Shown here piece by piece: positions 44,040 through 51,476 of a stretch of 64,000 nt of DNA (positions within the stretch are counted from its first letter, which is position 1; each line of letters opens with the position of its first letter). The translations under genes and the position numbers were made by a program. A model generated the notes under the pieces. The model saw only the letters and a list, made by a program, of their open reading frames with translations. It made no database searches and was not told the DNA's origin. This DNA comes from Cupriavidus campinensis. GTDB taxonomy: Bacteria > Pseudomonadota > Gammaproteobacteria > Burkholderiales > Burkholderiaceae. Location: contig NZ_CAJPVH010000002.1 of the NCBI RefSeq assembly GCF_905397395.1, positions 186,001 through 250,000 on the forward strand, written 5' to 3'.

Positions 44040-44665
44040 CCCACTACTGGGAAGGCAATCTCCTGCTCCATCTCGCCCAGCCCCTGTTCCGCATCCTCGA
44101 CGAACTGTCGCCGGCGCTGAAGTCGATGGCGCGGTTGGAGTGGCTCAAGCGCGAGGCCCGCAAACGGCTTGTCTACCTGCAGCGGGCGGGCGCGGCGGTG
44201 AACCTGCCGCCCGAGGCCGTGGAGGCGGTGCGCTATTGCTTCTGCACCGCGCTGGACCAGGCAGGCAGCCGTGTGCAGGGCGCGTCGGGGAGTTGCCGGG
44301 GTGTCTGGCTGCAGGACAGCCTGCTGCGCGAGTATTACGGCAGCGCGGATACCGGGCAGCAATGCCGCACGTGGATCCTGCAACTGCGTGAAGCGCCGGA
44401 GATCGGCACGCACGCACTGGCCGTGATCGCGGCGCTGGTCGCTCGCGGGCTGCGGGACGAGCATGGCGCGCCGCTGCCGGATACGGCGCCGCGCGTCCGG
44501 CCTCCGGTCCCGGCGGTGGTGGAGGAGGAGCCTGTGCCAGCCCTGGTCGCCGAACCGGAGCCGCATAGCGCGATGCCGTGGCGCTGGATTGCCGTGGTCC
44601 TCGTTGCACTGGTGCTGTCGCTCTCGCTCGCGCACGTCATCGTCGGGCTGTTCGTGGTTGGATGA
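44036..44665 (+). CDS. Second DotU/TssL-like protein (short form)
   Basis: A 209-residue protein with a DotU-type core: LAQPLFRILDELSPALKSM and VRYCFCTALDQAGSR, matching VRYCLCTALDEAANR of the full TssL at 32.6 kb. A Pro/Val/Glu linker and one C-terminal membrane helix (about 183-205) follow, the topology of the short TssL type. It lacks the OmpA-like domain. Its start overlaps the RHS stop as ATGA, so it is co-translated with the RHS protein. It may be an alternative membrane-complex subunit, a loading adaptor for the RHS-VgrG spike, or a decaying duplicate. The family call is reasonably firm; the role is open. Confidence 0.75.
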   Translation: MTHYWEGNLLLHLAQPLFRILDELSPALKSMARLEWLKREARKRLVYLQRAGAAVNLPPEAVEAVRYCFCTALDQAGSRVQGASGSCRGVWLQDSLLREYYGSADTGQQCRTWILQLREAPEIGTHALAVIAALVARGLRDEHGAPLPDTAPRVRPPVPAVVEEEPVPALVAEPEPHSAMPWRWIAVVLVALVLSLSLAHVIVGLFVVG

Positions 44666-44739
44666 TGCCTCGGGTACACTGCCGGCTGGCATCGCGCTGC
44701 CGGCGCCAATTTCCAAACACACTGACACGACAGATTCCC

Positions 44740-45150
44740 ATGAAGACTCTCTCCCTGATTCTTGCCGCCGTCGCGCTCGCTGGCGCAGGCGCTGCCCAGG
44801 CCGCCGCTCCGGCATCCGAGACGCTGCCGTCCGGCGTGGTGATCCAGCACGTGACCAAGGGCACGGGCGCTTCGCCCAAGGCCTCCGATACCGTCAAGGT
44901 CCACTACCGGGGCACGCTGACCGATGGCACGGAGTTTGACAGCTCGTACAAGCGCGGCCAGCCGATCTCGTTCCCGCTGAATCGCGTGATTCCGTGCTGG
45001 ACGGAAGGCGTGCAGAAGATGCAGGTGGGCGGCAAGGCCAAGCTGACCTGCCCGTCGGCCAGCGCCTACGGTGCGCGCGGCGTGCCGGGTACGATTCCGC
45101 CGAACGCCACGCTGAACTTCGAAGTGGAACTGCTCGGTATCGGCGGCTGA
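44740..45150 (+). CDS. FKBP-type peptidyl-prolyl cis-trans isomerase, periplasmic
   Basis: A 136-residue protein with a Sec signal peptide (MKTLSLILAAVALAGAGAAQA) and one FKBP domain: TVKVHYRGTLTDGTEFDSSYKRGQPISFPLNRVIPCWTEGVQKMQVGGKAKLTCP and the closing AYGARGVPGTIPPNATLNFEVELL. Conserved pocket residues Y, F, D, V-I and W are present. It would accelerate proline isomerisation during folding in the periplasm. It is 74 bp after the DotU-like gene but unrelated to T6SS. The ATG at 44740 fits the signal peptide; an open frame upstream overlaps the previous gene. Confidence 0.95.
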   Translation: MKTLSLILAAVALAGAGAAQAAAPASETLPSGVVIQHVTKGTGASPKASDTVKVHYRGTLTDGTEFDSSYKRGQPISFPLNRVIPCWTEGVQKMQVGGKAKLTCPSASAYGARGVPGTIPPNATLNFEVELLGIGG

Positions 45151-45153
45151 TCA

Positions 45154-45173
45154 GGCCGCCTGATCAGGCGGCC
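45154..45173. terminator. Palindromic stem between convergent genes
   Basis: A perfect 20-bp palindrome (half-site GGCCGCCTGA) begins 4 bp after the FKBP stop and covers the last codons of the convergent sigma-54 regulator. Symmetric placement suggests a bidirectional terminator, though T-tracts are missing on both sides. Confidence 0.45.
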
Positions 45174-46726
45174 GAAGCAGGCTTCAGCGCCGCGAGCTTC
45201 TTGTAGAACGCGGCGCGGCTGATGCCGATGCGGGCGGCGGCGTCGGCCACGCGGCCGCCGCAGGCGTCCAGCGCCTGTTGCAGGAAGGCGGCCTCGAAGC
45301 CGGCCATCGCCGCCGCGTAGGTTTGCGGTGGAGGCTCGGGCAGTGCCGGCGCCGTCGGCGCGTCGATTGACACATCTATCGACACATCTGTCGGCGCATC
45401 TGTCGGCGCATCTGTCTGGACATCTGTCGACACCGCGGCCACCGCGGCGGGCGCTTCCAGGCTTGCCGGCACCAGGGTCGCCGGCAGACGGCGGTCCAGC
45501 AGCGGCGCCAGCGTGGCCGCGTCGATCGAATCCTCGTCGCACAGCATGACCACGCGTTCCAGCACGTTGTGCAGCTCGCGCACGTTGCCGGGCCAGTCAT
45601 ATTCCCCAAGCAGTTGCAAGGCGTCCTGGCGCAGGCCAGGCGGGTTGCGATCGGCCTTGATACACAGTTCCTCGATGATCGCGTTGGCCAACAGCAACAG
45701 GTCGGCCCGGCGCTCGCGCAGCGGCGGCAGTTCGATCGTCAGGACGTTGAGCCGGTAATAGAGGTCCGCGCGGAACTTGCCCGCCGCCACCAGTGCGGGC
45801 AGGTCGGCCGACGTGGCCGCGATGATGCGCACATCGGCGCGCACGATGCGGTTGGAGCCGAGCGGCTCGAACTCCTTGTCCTGCAATGCCCGCAGCAGCT
45901 TGCTCTGGAGCATCAGCGGCATGTCCCCCACCTCGTCGAGCAGCAGCGTGCCGCCGTTCGCCAGTTCGAACTTGCCGATGCGGCCCTTGCGGTCCACGCC
46001 CGTGTAGGCGCCCGGCGCCGCGCCGAAGAACTCGACTTCCAGCAACGTCTCGGGAATGGCGGCCACGTTTACGGTGACAAGGGGCTGCTCGGCACGCGTC
46101 GAGCCGGCGTGGATGCCATGCGCGAGCAGTTCCTTGCCAGTGCCCGTCTCCCCGAGCAGCAGCACCGGGGACTCCACGCGCGCCGCGCGCCGGGCCTGGC
46201 GCTTGACCTCCTGCGCCGCCGGGCTGGTGCCGATGAAGCTGGCGAAGGTGTACTTGGCGCGGCGGGCCTGGTCGAGCGAGCGGCGCGCGGCGGCCAGTTC
46301 GGCCTGCACGCGCGAGTAATGGGCGAACAACGGCGTCAAGGACTTCAGTTCGTCGAACAGCGCGAAGCCCACCGCGCCGATCGTGCGCCCGTCGTCGTCC
46401 TTGATCGGCAGGCGGGTGACGATCATCGTGTCACTGTCTGTCTCGAGGATGTCCAGCAGGATGGGCTTGCCTGTGGTCACCACCTCGCGCATCAGGCTGT
46501 TGGGAATCACCTGCTCGCAGTCGCGGCCGATGGCCTCCTGCGGGTTGGAGAACCCGAAGCGCGCCGCGTAGCGCTTGTTGATCCAGACCACGCGCGCGTG
46601 GTCGTCCACCACGAATGTGCCTTCGCTGAAATTCTCGAACGTGCGGAACAGCGAGGCCATGGCGCGACGCGCCACGTAGTCGTAGTCCAGCAGCAGGGCA
46701 CCGCCCGGCTCCGCTATTTTCTGCAT
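45164..46726 (-). CDS. Sigma-54-dependent transcriptional activator (PAS-AAA+-Fis HTH)
   Basis: A 520-residue bacterial enhancer-binding protein. A PAS-like domain (about 25-130) may sense the inducer. The AAA+ domain has Walker A GETGTGKE (192-199), sigma-54 contact loop GAYTGV (239-244; consensus GAFTGA) and Walker B LLLDEVGD. A linker with repeated Thr-Asp tetrads leads to a Fis-type HTH (VADAAARIGISRAAFYKKLAAL). It is divergent from the GntP-type permease gene, which has a -24/-12 promoter, so it most likely activates permease and dehydrogenase. An ATG at 46786 would add 20 residues; I prefer 46726 because similarity begins about there, but neither has a strong ribosome site. Confidence 0.92.
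   Translation of the reverse strand: MQKIAEPGGALLLDYDYVARRAMASLFRTFENFSEGTFVVDDHARVVWINKRYAARFGFSNPQEAIGRDCEQVIPNSLMREVVTTGKPILLDILETDSDTMIVTRLPIKDDDGRTIGAVGFALFDELKSLTPLFAHYSRVQAELAAARRSLDQARRAKYTFASFIGTSPAAQEVKRQARRAARVESPVLLLGETGTGKELLAHGIHAGSTRAEQPLVTVNVAAIPETLLEVEFFGAAPGAYTGVDRKGRIGKFELANGGTLLLDEVGDMPLMLQSKLLRALQDKEFEPLGSNRIVRADVRIIAATSADLPALVAAGKFRADLYYRLNVLTIELPPLRERRADLLLLANAIIEELCIKADRNPPGLRQDALQLLGEYDWPGNVRELHNVLERVVMLCDEDSIDAATLAPLLDRRLPATLVPASLEAPAAVAAVSTDVQTDAPTDAPTDVSIDVSIDAPTAPALPEPPPQTYAAAMAGFEAAFLQQALDACGGRVADAAARIGISRAAFYKKLAALKPASAA
45369..45428. repeat. 12-bp tandem repeat in the activator linker
   Basis: Five 12-bp units based on GGCGCATCTGTC / GACACATCTGTC encode the alternating Thr-Asp/Ile-Asp tetrads between the AAA+ and DNA-binding domains. 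Frame is kept if copy number changes. Confidence 0.85.
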
Positions 46727-46739
46727 GCTGCCGATCTCG

Positions 46740-46823
46740 TTGTCTCGATGGGGAGACGGCGAGTGTCTCACAAGCGAGATTTGCATGCCTCGATCGCACG
46801 CGGGAATCTACAAATCGAGACAA
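46740..46823. promoter_or_regulatory. Candidate upstream activator sites (inverted repeats)
   Basis: TTGTCTCGAT at 46740-46749 and its exact reverse complement ATCGAGACAA at 46814-46823 flank a further TCTC-N6-GAGA dyad near 46765-46780. They lie 39-122 bp upstream of the -24/-12 promoter, a suitable place for enhancer binding by the divergent activator. Function inferred. Confidence 0.5.
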
Positions 46824-46861
46824 ATACGCCCGTAAGTGAAGTATTGGACGCATATGGCGTA

Positions 46862-46877
46862 TGGCACACATCCTGCA
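46862..46877 (+). promoter_or_regulatory. Sigma-54 (-24/-12) promoter for the permease-hbd operon
   Basis: TGGCAC-N5-CTGCA, with the invariant GG (46863-46864) and GC (46875-46876) exactly 12 bp apart, lies about 107 bp before the permease start and next to a divergent sigma-54 activator gene. Confidence 0.8.
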
Positions 46878-46983
46878 CACTCCTGCCGCCCCCGATGCCT
46901 GACAAGCCAGGGGCAATCCGCGCGCGACGGCTCTTCCATGGCCGCTCAGCAGCGTCGGTTCAAGAACAAATTCTGGAGACCTC

Positions 46984-48375
46984 ATGTCTTTTGTCGTGGT
47001 GATCGCCGCCCTGGCGTTCCTGATGTTTGCCGCCTATCGCGGCTACAGCGTCATCCTGTTTGCACCCCTGGCGGCGCTTGGCGCCGTGCTGTTGACCGAG
47101 CCGTCCGCCGTGGCGCCGGTGTTCTCGGGCATCTTCATGGAGAAGATGGTCGGGTTCGTGAAGCTCTATTTCCCGGTGTTCCTGCTCGGCGCGGTGTTCG
47201 GCAAGGTGATCGAACTGTCCGGCTTTTCCGAGTCCATCGTCGCCGCGGCCATCCGCTATATCGGCCGCTCGCGGGCCAACGCGGTCATCGTGGCGGTCTG
47301 CGCCTTGCTGACCTATGGCGGCGTGTCGCTGTTCGTGGTGGTCTTCGCCGTCTACCCGTTCGCGGCCGAACTCTATCGCCAGAGCAATATCCCGAAGCGC
47401 CTGATGCCGGGGGCGATCGCGCTGGGCGCGTTCTCGTTCACGATGGATTCGCTGCCGGGCACGCCGCAGATCCAGAACATCATCCCGACCACGTTCTTCA
47501 AGACCACCTCGTGGGCGGCGCCGGTGCTGGGCGTGATTGGCTCGCTGTTCATCATCGTGGTGGGCCTGAGCTACCTGGAATGGCGCCGCCGCGCGGCTGC
47601 CGCGCGTGGGGAGGGCTACGGCACCAACCTGCGTAACGAGCCGCAACGCGTGGAGGGCGGCAAGCTGCCGCCGCCGTGGCTGGCCATCCTGCCGCTGATC
47701 CTGGTGGGCGTGTCGAATTTCTGGCTGACGCGGATGATCCCGCTCTGGTATGGCCCGGCCAATAGCGTCTCACTGCCGGGGCTGGCGAAGCCGATCGAGA
47801 CCAAGATCGCCAGCGTGACGGCGATCTGGGCGGTGGAGGCCGCGCTGCTGCTGGGCATCGTGGTGGTGCTCGTCACCGCGTTCGGCGCTGTGCGGGAACG
47901 TTTTGCCGAAGGCACCAAGGGCGCCGTCGGCGGCGCGCTGCTCGCCTCGATGAACACGGCGTCCGAGTACGGCTTCGGCGGCGTCATCGCCGCGTTGCCG
48001 GGCTTCCTCGTGGTCAGCGACGCGCTGCGCAGCATTCCCAATCCGCTGGTCAACGCGGCGGTGTCCGTCAGCACGCTGGCCGGCATCACCGGTTCCGCCT
48101 CGGGCGGCATGAGCATTGCGCTGGCGGCGATGTCCGACACGTTCATCCAGGGCGCGCAGGCCGCCCAGATTCCGCTGGAAGTGCTGCACCGGGTGGTGTC
48201 GATGGCCAGCGGCGGCATGGACACGCTGCCGCACAACGGCGCGGTGATCACGCTGCTGGCGGTCACGGGGCTCACGCACCGCGAGTCGTACCGCGACATC
48301 TTCGCCATCACCGTGATCAAGACGCTGGCGGTGTTCTTCGTCATCGCCGCGTTCTACCTGACCGGCCTGGTCTGA
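46984..48375 (+). CDS. GntP family permease, probably for 3-hydroxybutyrate
   Basis: A 463-residue inner-membrane permease with about 12 hydrophobic segments and GntP/CitM-like features (VFGKVIELSGFSESIVAAAI, TASEYGFGGVIAALPGF, ITGSASGGMSIAL, MASGGMDTLPHNGAVITLL). The GntP family carries gluconate and other hydroxy acids. Here the adjacent 3-hydroxybutyrate dehydrogenase 15 bp downstream and the divergent sigma-54 activator point to D-3-hydroxybutyrate. Transcription is predicted from the -24/-12 element at 46862. The substrate is an inference from context. Confidence 0.88.
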   Translation: MSFVVVIAALAFLMFAAYRGYSVILFAPLAALGAVLLTEPSAVAPVFSGIFMEKMVGFVKLYFPVFLLGAVFGKVIELSGFSESIVAAAIRYIGRSRANAVIVAVCALLTYGGVSLFVVVFAVYPFAAELYRQSNIPKRLMPGAIALGAFSFTMDSLPGTPQIQNIIPTTFFKTTSWAAPVLGVIGSLFIIVVGLSYLEWRRRAAAARGEGYGTNLRNEPQRVEGGKLPPPWLAILPLILVGVSNFWLTRMIPLWYGPANSVSLPGLAKPIETKIASVTAIWAVEAALLLGIVVVLVTAFGAVRERFAEGTKGAVGGALLASMNTASEYGFGGVIAALPGFLVVSDALRSIPNPLVNAAVSVSTLAGITGSASGGMSIALAAMSDTFIQGAQAAQIPLEVLHRVVSMASGGMDTLPHNGAVITLLAVTGLTHRESYRDIFAITVIKTLAVFFVIAAFYLTGLV

Positions 48376-48390
48376 CCCCCGGAAGCCATC

Positions 48391-49176
48391 ATGAGCAATC
48401 TGAATCATCTGCAAGGCAAGACCGCCCTGGTGACCGGCTCCACGAGCGGCATCGGCCTGGGCATCGCCCAGGCGCTGGCCCAGGCTGGCGCCAATATCGT
48501 ACTGAACGGCTTTGGCGATGTGGACGCGGCGCTGGCCAGCCTCACGGCGACTGGCGTGCAGGCCATCCACCATCCGGCGGACATGCGCAAGCCCGACGAG
48601 ATCGCGGCGATGGTCGCCGCGGCGCAGGCGCGCTTTGGCGGCGTTGACGTGCTGGTGAACAACGCCGGCATCCAGCACGTGGCGCCCGTGGAGGCGTTCC
48701 CGGTGGAGAAGTGGGATGACATCCTCGCCATCAACCTGACCTCGAGCTTCCATACGATCCGCCACGCGCTGCCCGGCATGCGCGCACGGAACTGGGGCCG
48801 CATCGTCAATATCGCGTCCGTGCACGGGCTGGTGGGCTCGGCGGGCAAGTCGGCCTACGTGGCGGCCAAGCACGGGCTGGTGGGCCTGACCAAGGTCACG
48901 GCGCTCGAGACGGCCGGTACCGGTGTCACGTGCAATGCGATCTGCCCGGGATTCGTGCTGACGCCGCTGGTGGCGCAGCAGATCGCGGACATCGCGGCGC
49001 GGGACGGCATCTCGACCGAGGCGGCGCAGGCCCGGCTGCTGGCGGACAAGCAGCCGTCCGGGCAGTTCGTCACGCCGCGCCAGCTGGGCGGGATCGTGAC
49101 GATGCTGTGCTCGCCCCTTGGCGACGAGGTGCGCGGGGCGGCCTGGGCGGCGGATGGCGGCTGGACGGCGCAATAG
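48391..49176 (+). CDS. 3-hydroxybutyrate dehydrogenase (SDR family)
   Basis: A 261-residue short-chain dehydrogenase. The NAD-binding TGSTSGIGLGIA, NNAG (residues 90-93), the catalytic Ser in NIASVHGLVGSAGK and Y-x3-K (SAYVAAKHG) are all present. The overall pattern, including GIQHVAPVEAFP, CNAICPGFVLTPLV and LLADKQPSGQFVTP, is that of D-3-hydroxybutyrate dehydrogenase. It oxidises 3-hydroxybutyrate to acetoacetate with NAD, the last step of polyhydroxybutyrate or external hydroxybutyrate use. It is co-transcribed with the permease (15-bp gap). Confidence 0.93.
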   Translation: MSNLNHLQGKTALVTGSTSGIGLGIAQALAQAGANIVLNGFGDVDAALASLTATGVQAIHHPADMRKPDEIAAMVAAAQARFGGVDVLVNNAGIQHVAPVEAFPVEKWDDILAINLTSSFHTIRHALPGMRARNWGRIVNIASVHGLVGSAGKSAYVAAKHGLVGLTKVTALETAGTGVTCNAICPGFVLTPLVAQQIADIAARDGISTEAAQARLLADKQPSGQFVTPRQLGGIVTMLCSPLGDEVRGAAWAADGGWTAQ

Positions 49177-49338
49177 GGTGGTGAAGCGCGGGGCGTGCGC
49201 GCCCTTGGTGCACCGCGCCAGTGCTTTACAACAATTCACGTGCAAATGCCATGGCGCATTGGCGCCCATCGGACTAGGCTTACGCTTGGCACGTGCGTCC
49301 TGGACGCGCGATCTTTTACATTCCGTCAGGAGGCATCG

Positions 49339-49650
49339 ATGAAGTCCATCACCATGGTATTGGCCATTGCAACGTTGGTTCCGGGCGTCGTGCTCGCGGC
49401 AGGCCCGGCGAACCCCGCCGACCGCTACGACTACAACATGCGGACCACGAACAAGGACGGCTACGTGCCCGATCCGGCCCGTGTGACCAACAAGGACGGC
49501 TACGTGCCGGACACCGCCCGCGCAGGCGACAAGTTCGACCCGTACACCCAGGGCGCCAAGCAAAGCACGGCATCGGCGCTGACCGACAGCAAGAGCACGG
49601 CGAAGAAGGCCAAGGCGCCCAAGAAGGCGCCTGCCGAGGCCGCAAAGTAA
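49339..49650 (+). CDS. Small secreted protein with 13-residue repeats, function unknown
   Basis: A 103-residue protein with a signal peptide (MKSITMVLAIATLVPGVVLA) that I cannot assign to a function. The mature part contains two nearly identical 13-residue units (TNKDGYVPDPARV / TNKDGYVPDTARA) followed by a Lys/Ala/Pro-rich, strongly basic tail (about 80-103). It is probably periplasmic or surface-exposed. The ribosome site AGGAGG is excellent, and a classic terminator follows, so it is a single, well-expressed transcription unit. The 162 bp before it hold no other gene. Confidence 0.8.
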   Translation: MKSITMVLAIATLVPGVVLAAGPANPADRYDYNMRTTNKDGYVPDPARVTNKDGYVPDTARAGDKFDPYTQGAKQSTASALTDSKSTAKKAKAPKKAPAEAAK

Positions 49651-49668
49651 CCGCTTGCATGCCAGATG

Positions 49669-49701
49669 AAACGGCCCGCCTTGTGCGGGCCGTTTGTTTT
49701 T
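49669..49701 (+). terminator. Rho-independent terminator
   Basis: An exact 11-bp stem (AAACGGCCCGC / GCGGGCCGTTT) with a CTTGT loop is followed by GTTTTT. It ends the small secreted-protein gene and, with A-residues on the other side, may also serve the convergent squalene/phytoene synthase gene. Confidence 0.93.
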
Positions 49702-49716
49702 GGGGCCCGGTTGTCC

Positions 49717-50766
49717 TCAGGCCAGCCGGGCCTCGATGCGCGCTACCAGCCCTTCCATCCAGCCCCGCAGCGCGGTATCGACCATGACGCACGCTAGGCT
49801 GCCCGCCAGCACCCGGTAGACCTTGCCGCGCGGGACTTTGGAGACACGCGCCGGATCGAGCCAGGCGTCGTTGTCCACCAGCAACAGCAGCGTTTCCAGT
49901 CCGATCAGGATCGGCCAGATGCAGGCCAGCCGCAGCCGCACGGCCGTGCGGGGGATGGCCAGCGTGTAGGCGATGGCCTCGCGGAAATGGTCGAGCGCCA
50001 CGCGCACGCCCTCCGCCAGCATCGGCCGGGCGCGGCGGCTGTTGGCCGGGTCCAGCAGATCCTGCGGCGACAGCCCATGCCGGTCCAGCAGCTCGGTCGG
50101 CAGGTAGCACCGGCCGATGCGCAGGTCCTTGCCGCAGTCGCGCAGCACGTTGACCATCTGCAAGGCCTTGCCGAAGCGCACGCCCCGGCGCAGCATCAGG
50201 TCGGCCGGCGCCGGCAGCGTGCCCGGCTGATGCCGGACCGTCATCGTGGTCCAGAATTCGCCCACGCAGCCGGCCACCAGATAGGTATAGCGGTCGAGAT
50301 CGGCCATGGCGGGCAATGCCGCCACCTGCCCGGAGCCTTCGTCCGGGAAGGTGCGCAGGTCGAGTTCCATGCCCTCGGTCAGGGTGGTCACGATGCCGCG
50401 CACGGCGGTGCGGTCGGCGTCGGGCAGCTGGTCGAGCACGTCGAGGGCCGGGCCGATCGACTCCAGCAGCACCTTTTCGTCCGACAGGGTTTGCTGGCTG
50501 GCGACCTCGGCGGCCAGTCGGCGGACCAGCTCGCCCCCGTCATCGGCACCGTTCACGCGGGCGCGCAGCGCCAGCAGCAGCGCCAGCCGCTGCGGCGGGG
50601 GAATCAGCGCCGTATCGGCGATGGTGTCCGCCGCGCGGGCCAGCAGGTAGGCGAGCCCCACGGGGTCGCGCATGCCGGCGGGCAGGATGCGCAGCGTCAG
50701 GTAGAACGAGCGGGACACCCCCTTCAGCAGCGGGCCGAGCAGGAAAACCCGGTCAGGAATTGGCAT
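49717..50766 (-). CDS. Squalene/phytoene synthase family protein
   Basis: A 349-residue trans-isoprenyl diphosphate synthase of the head-to-head type. The two aspartate-rich sites are visible: ARAADTIAD (first) and NVLRDCGKD (second), with GKALQMVN and RCYLP supporting blocks. Such enzymes condense two farnesyl or geranylgeranyl diphosphates to squalene or phytoene, feeding hopanoids or carotenoids. No hopanoid-cyclase or carotenoid genes are adjacent, so the product cannot be decided. The length exceeds typical HpnC/HpnD (about 280) and is closer to squalene-synthase-type members. The ATG at 50766 is the only plausible start. Confidence 0.85.
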   Translation of the reverse strand: MPIPDRVFLLGPLLKGVSRSFYLTLRILPAGMRDPVGLAYLLARAADTIADTALIPPPQRLALLLALRARVNGADDGGELVRRLAAEVASQQTLSDEKVLLESIGPALDVLDQLPDADRTAVRGIVTTLTEGMELDLRTFPDEGSGQVAALPAMADLDRYTYLVAGCVGEFWTTMTVRHQPGTLPAPADLMLRRGVRFGKALQMVNVLRDCGKDLRIGRCYLPTELLDRHGLSPQDLLDPANSRRARPMLAEGVRVALDHFREAIAYTLAIPRTAVRLRLACIWPILIGLETLLLLVDNDAWLDPARVSKVPRGKVYRVLAGSLACVMVDTALRGWMEGLVARIEARLA

Positions 50767-51088
50767 AAAACGATATAAGGCGGTGAAGGCGGGGAAAGCG
50801 CGTTGGGCGGGTTGGGCGCGTTAGGCGGGCCGGAGAGGTGGCGCAGGCGCATTGTAGCCGCCCGCGCGGGGCCGCCAGACCGCCCGGATCGCGTCGCCAG
50901 GGCGGCAGCGTGGCGCGCGCGCCACGTCACCACGGCGCCACACCGCCCGCAAAGCCAGTGCCGGCGCGGCAGTCTCCCTCAATGGGACGCACACCATACA
51001 TGTGCGCGTGGCTGTCATCACGTGGTCATGGCAATGTCACGCCGATCCGCGCATAATTTTCGGCATCTGGGCTCTAGGAACTGCGTTG
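50767..51088. other. 322-bp gene-free interval
   Basis: Between the squalene/phytoene synthase start and the small ORF at 51089 I see no supportable gene. Near 50798-50829 two 14-bp direct repeats (GCGCGTTGGGCGGG and GCGCGTTAGGCGGG) are spaced 18 bp apart. The rest is GC-rich sequence that must carry two outward promoters, which I cannot place. Confidence 0.6.
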
Positions 51089-51322
51089 ATGCAAGTCACG
51101 ATTCGAACCACGACGATTCCCGGATCGCCCGACAGGGCGGCGGTGCACCGGGCGGCCGTCTACCCCAATACCGAGGAAGATGCCTCGCCGCTGATGGTCA
51201 GCGCCTGGACACAACGCGAGCCGGAAGCCTTTCTGGCCGCGCAACGCTGGGCCATCAGCCAGGCGTACCACATCTCCAATCCGCGCACGGGAACGTTCTA
51301 CGGCGGCCGCTCGGCCCGCTGA
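51089..51322 (+). CDS. Small conserved-looking hypothetical protein
   Basis: A 77-residue protein, MQVTIRTTTIPGSP..., without signal peptide or membrane segment, that I do not recognise. The composition is ordinary for a folded cytosolic protein, with an aromatic-containing C-terminal half (MVSAWTQREPEAFLAAQRWAISQAYHI). The start has AGGAA about 9 nt upstream. No neighbouring gene suggests a role. An open frame upstream to 51002 has no support. Confidence 0.55.
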   Translation: MQVTIRTTTIPGSPDRAAVHRAAVYPNTEEDASPLMVSAWTQREPEAFLAAQRWAISQAYHISNPRTGTFYGGRSAR

Positions 51323-51476
51323 CGTTCAGGGCGCCAAGGCCTTAGGCTGCTCTCCAGGTTTCGCCAGGCGGAATGGCGTGCCGTAATTCGCACGATTTGT
51401 TGCAATCCTGCGAATACCGGGCGAACCGCGCGCGTAAAATGGCCGGCTGCTCCCCCGACAGCCACGAGTCATCGCG

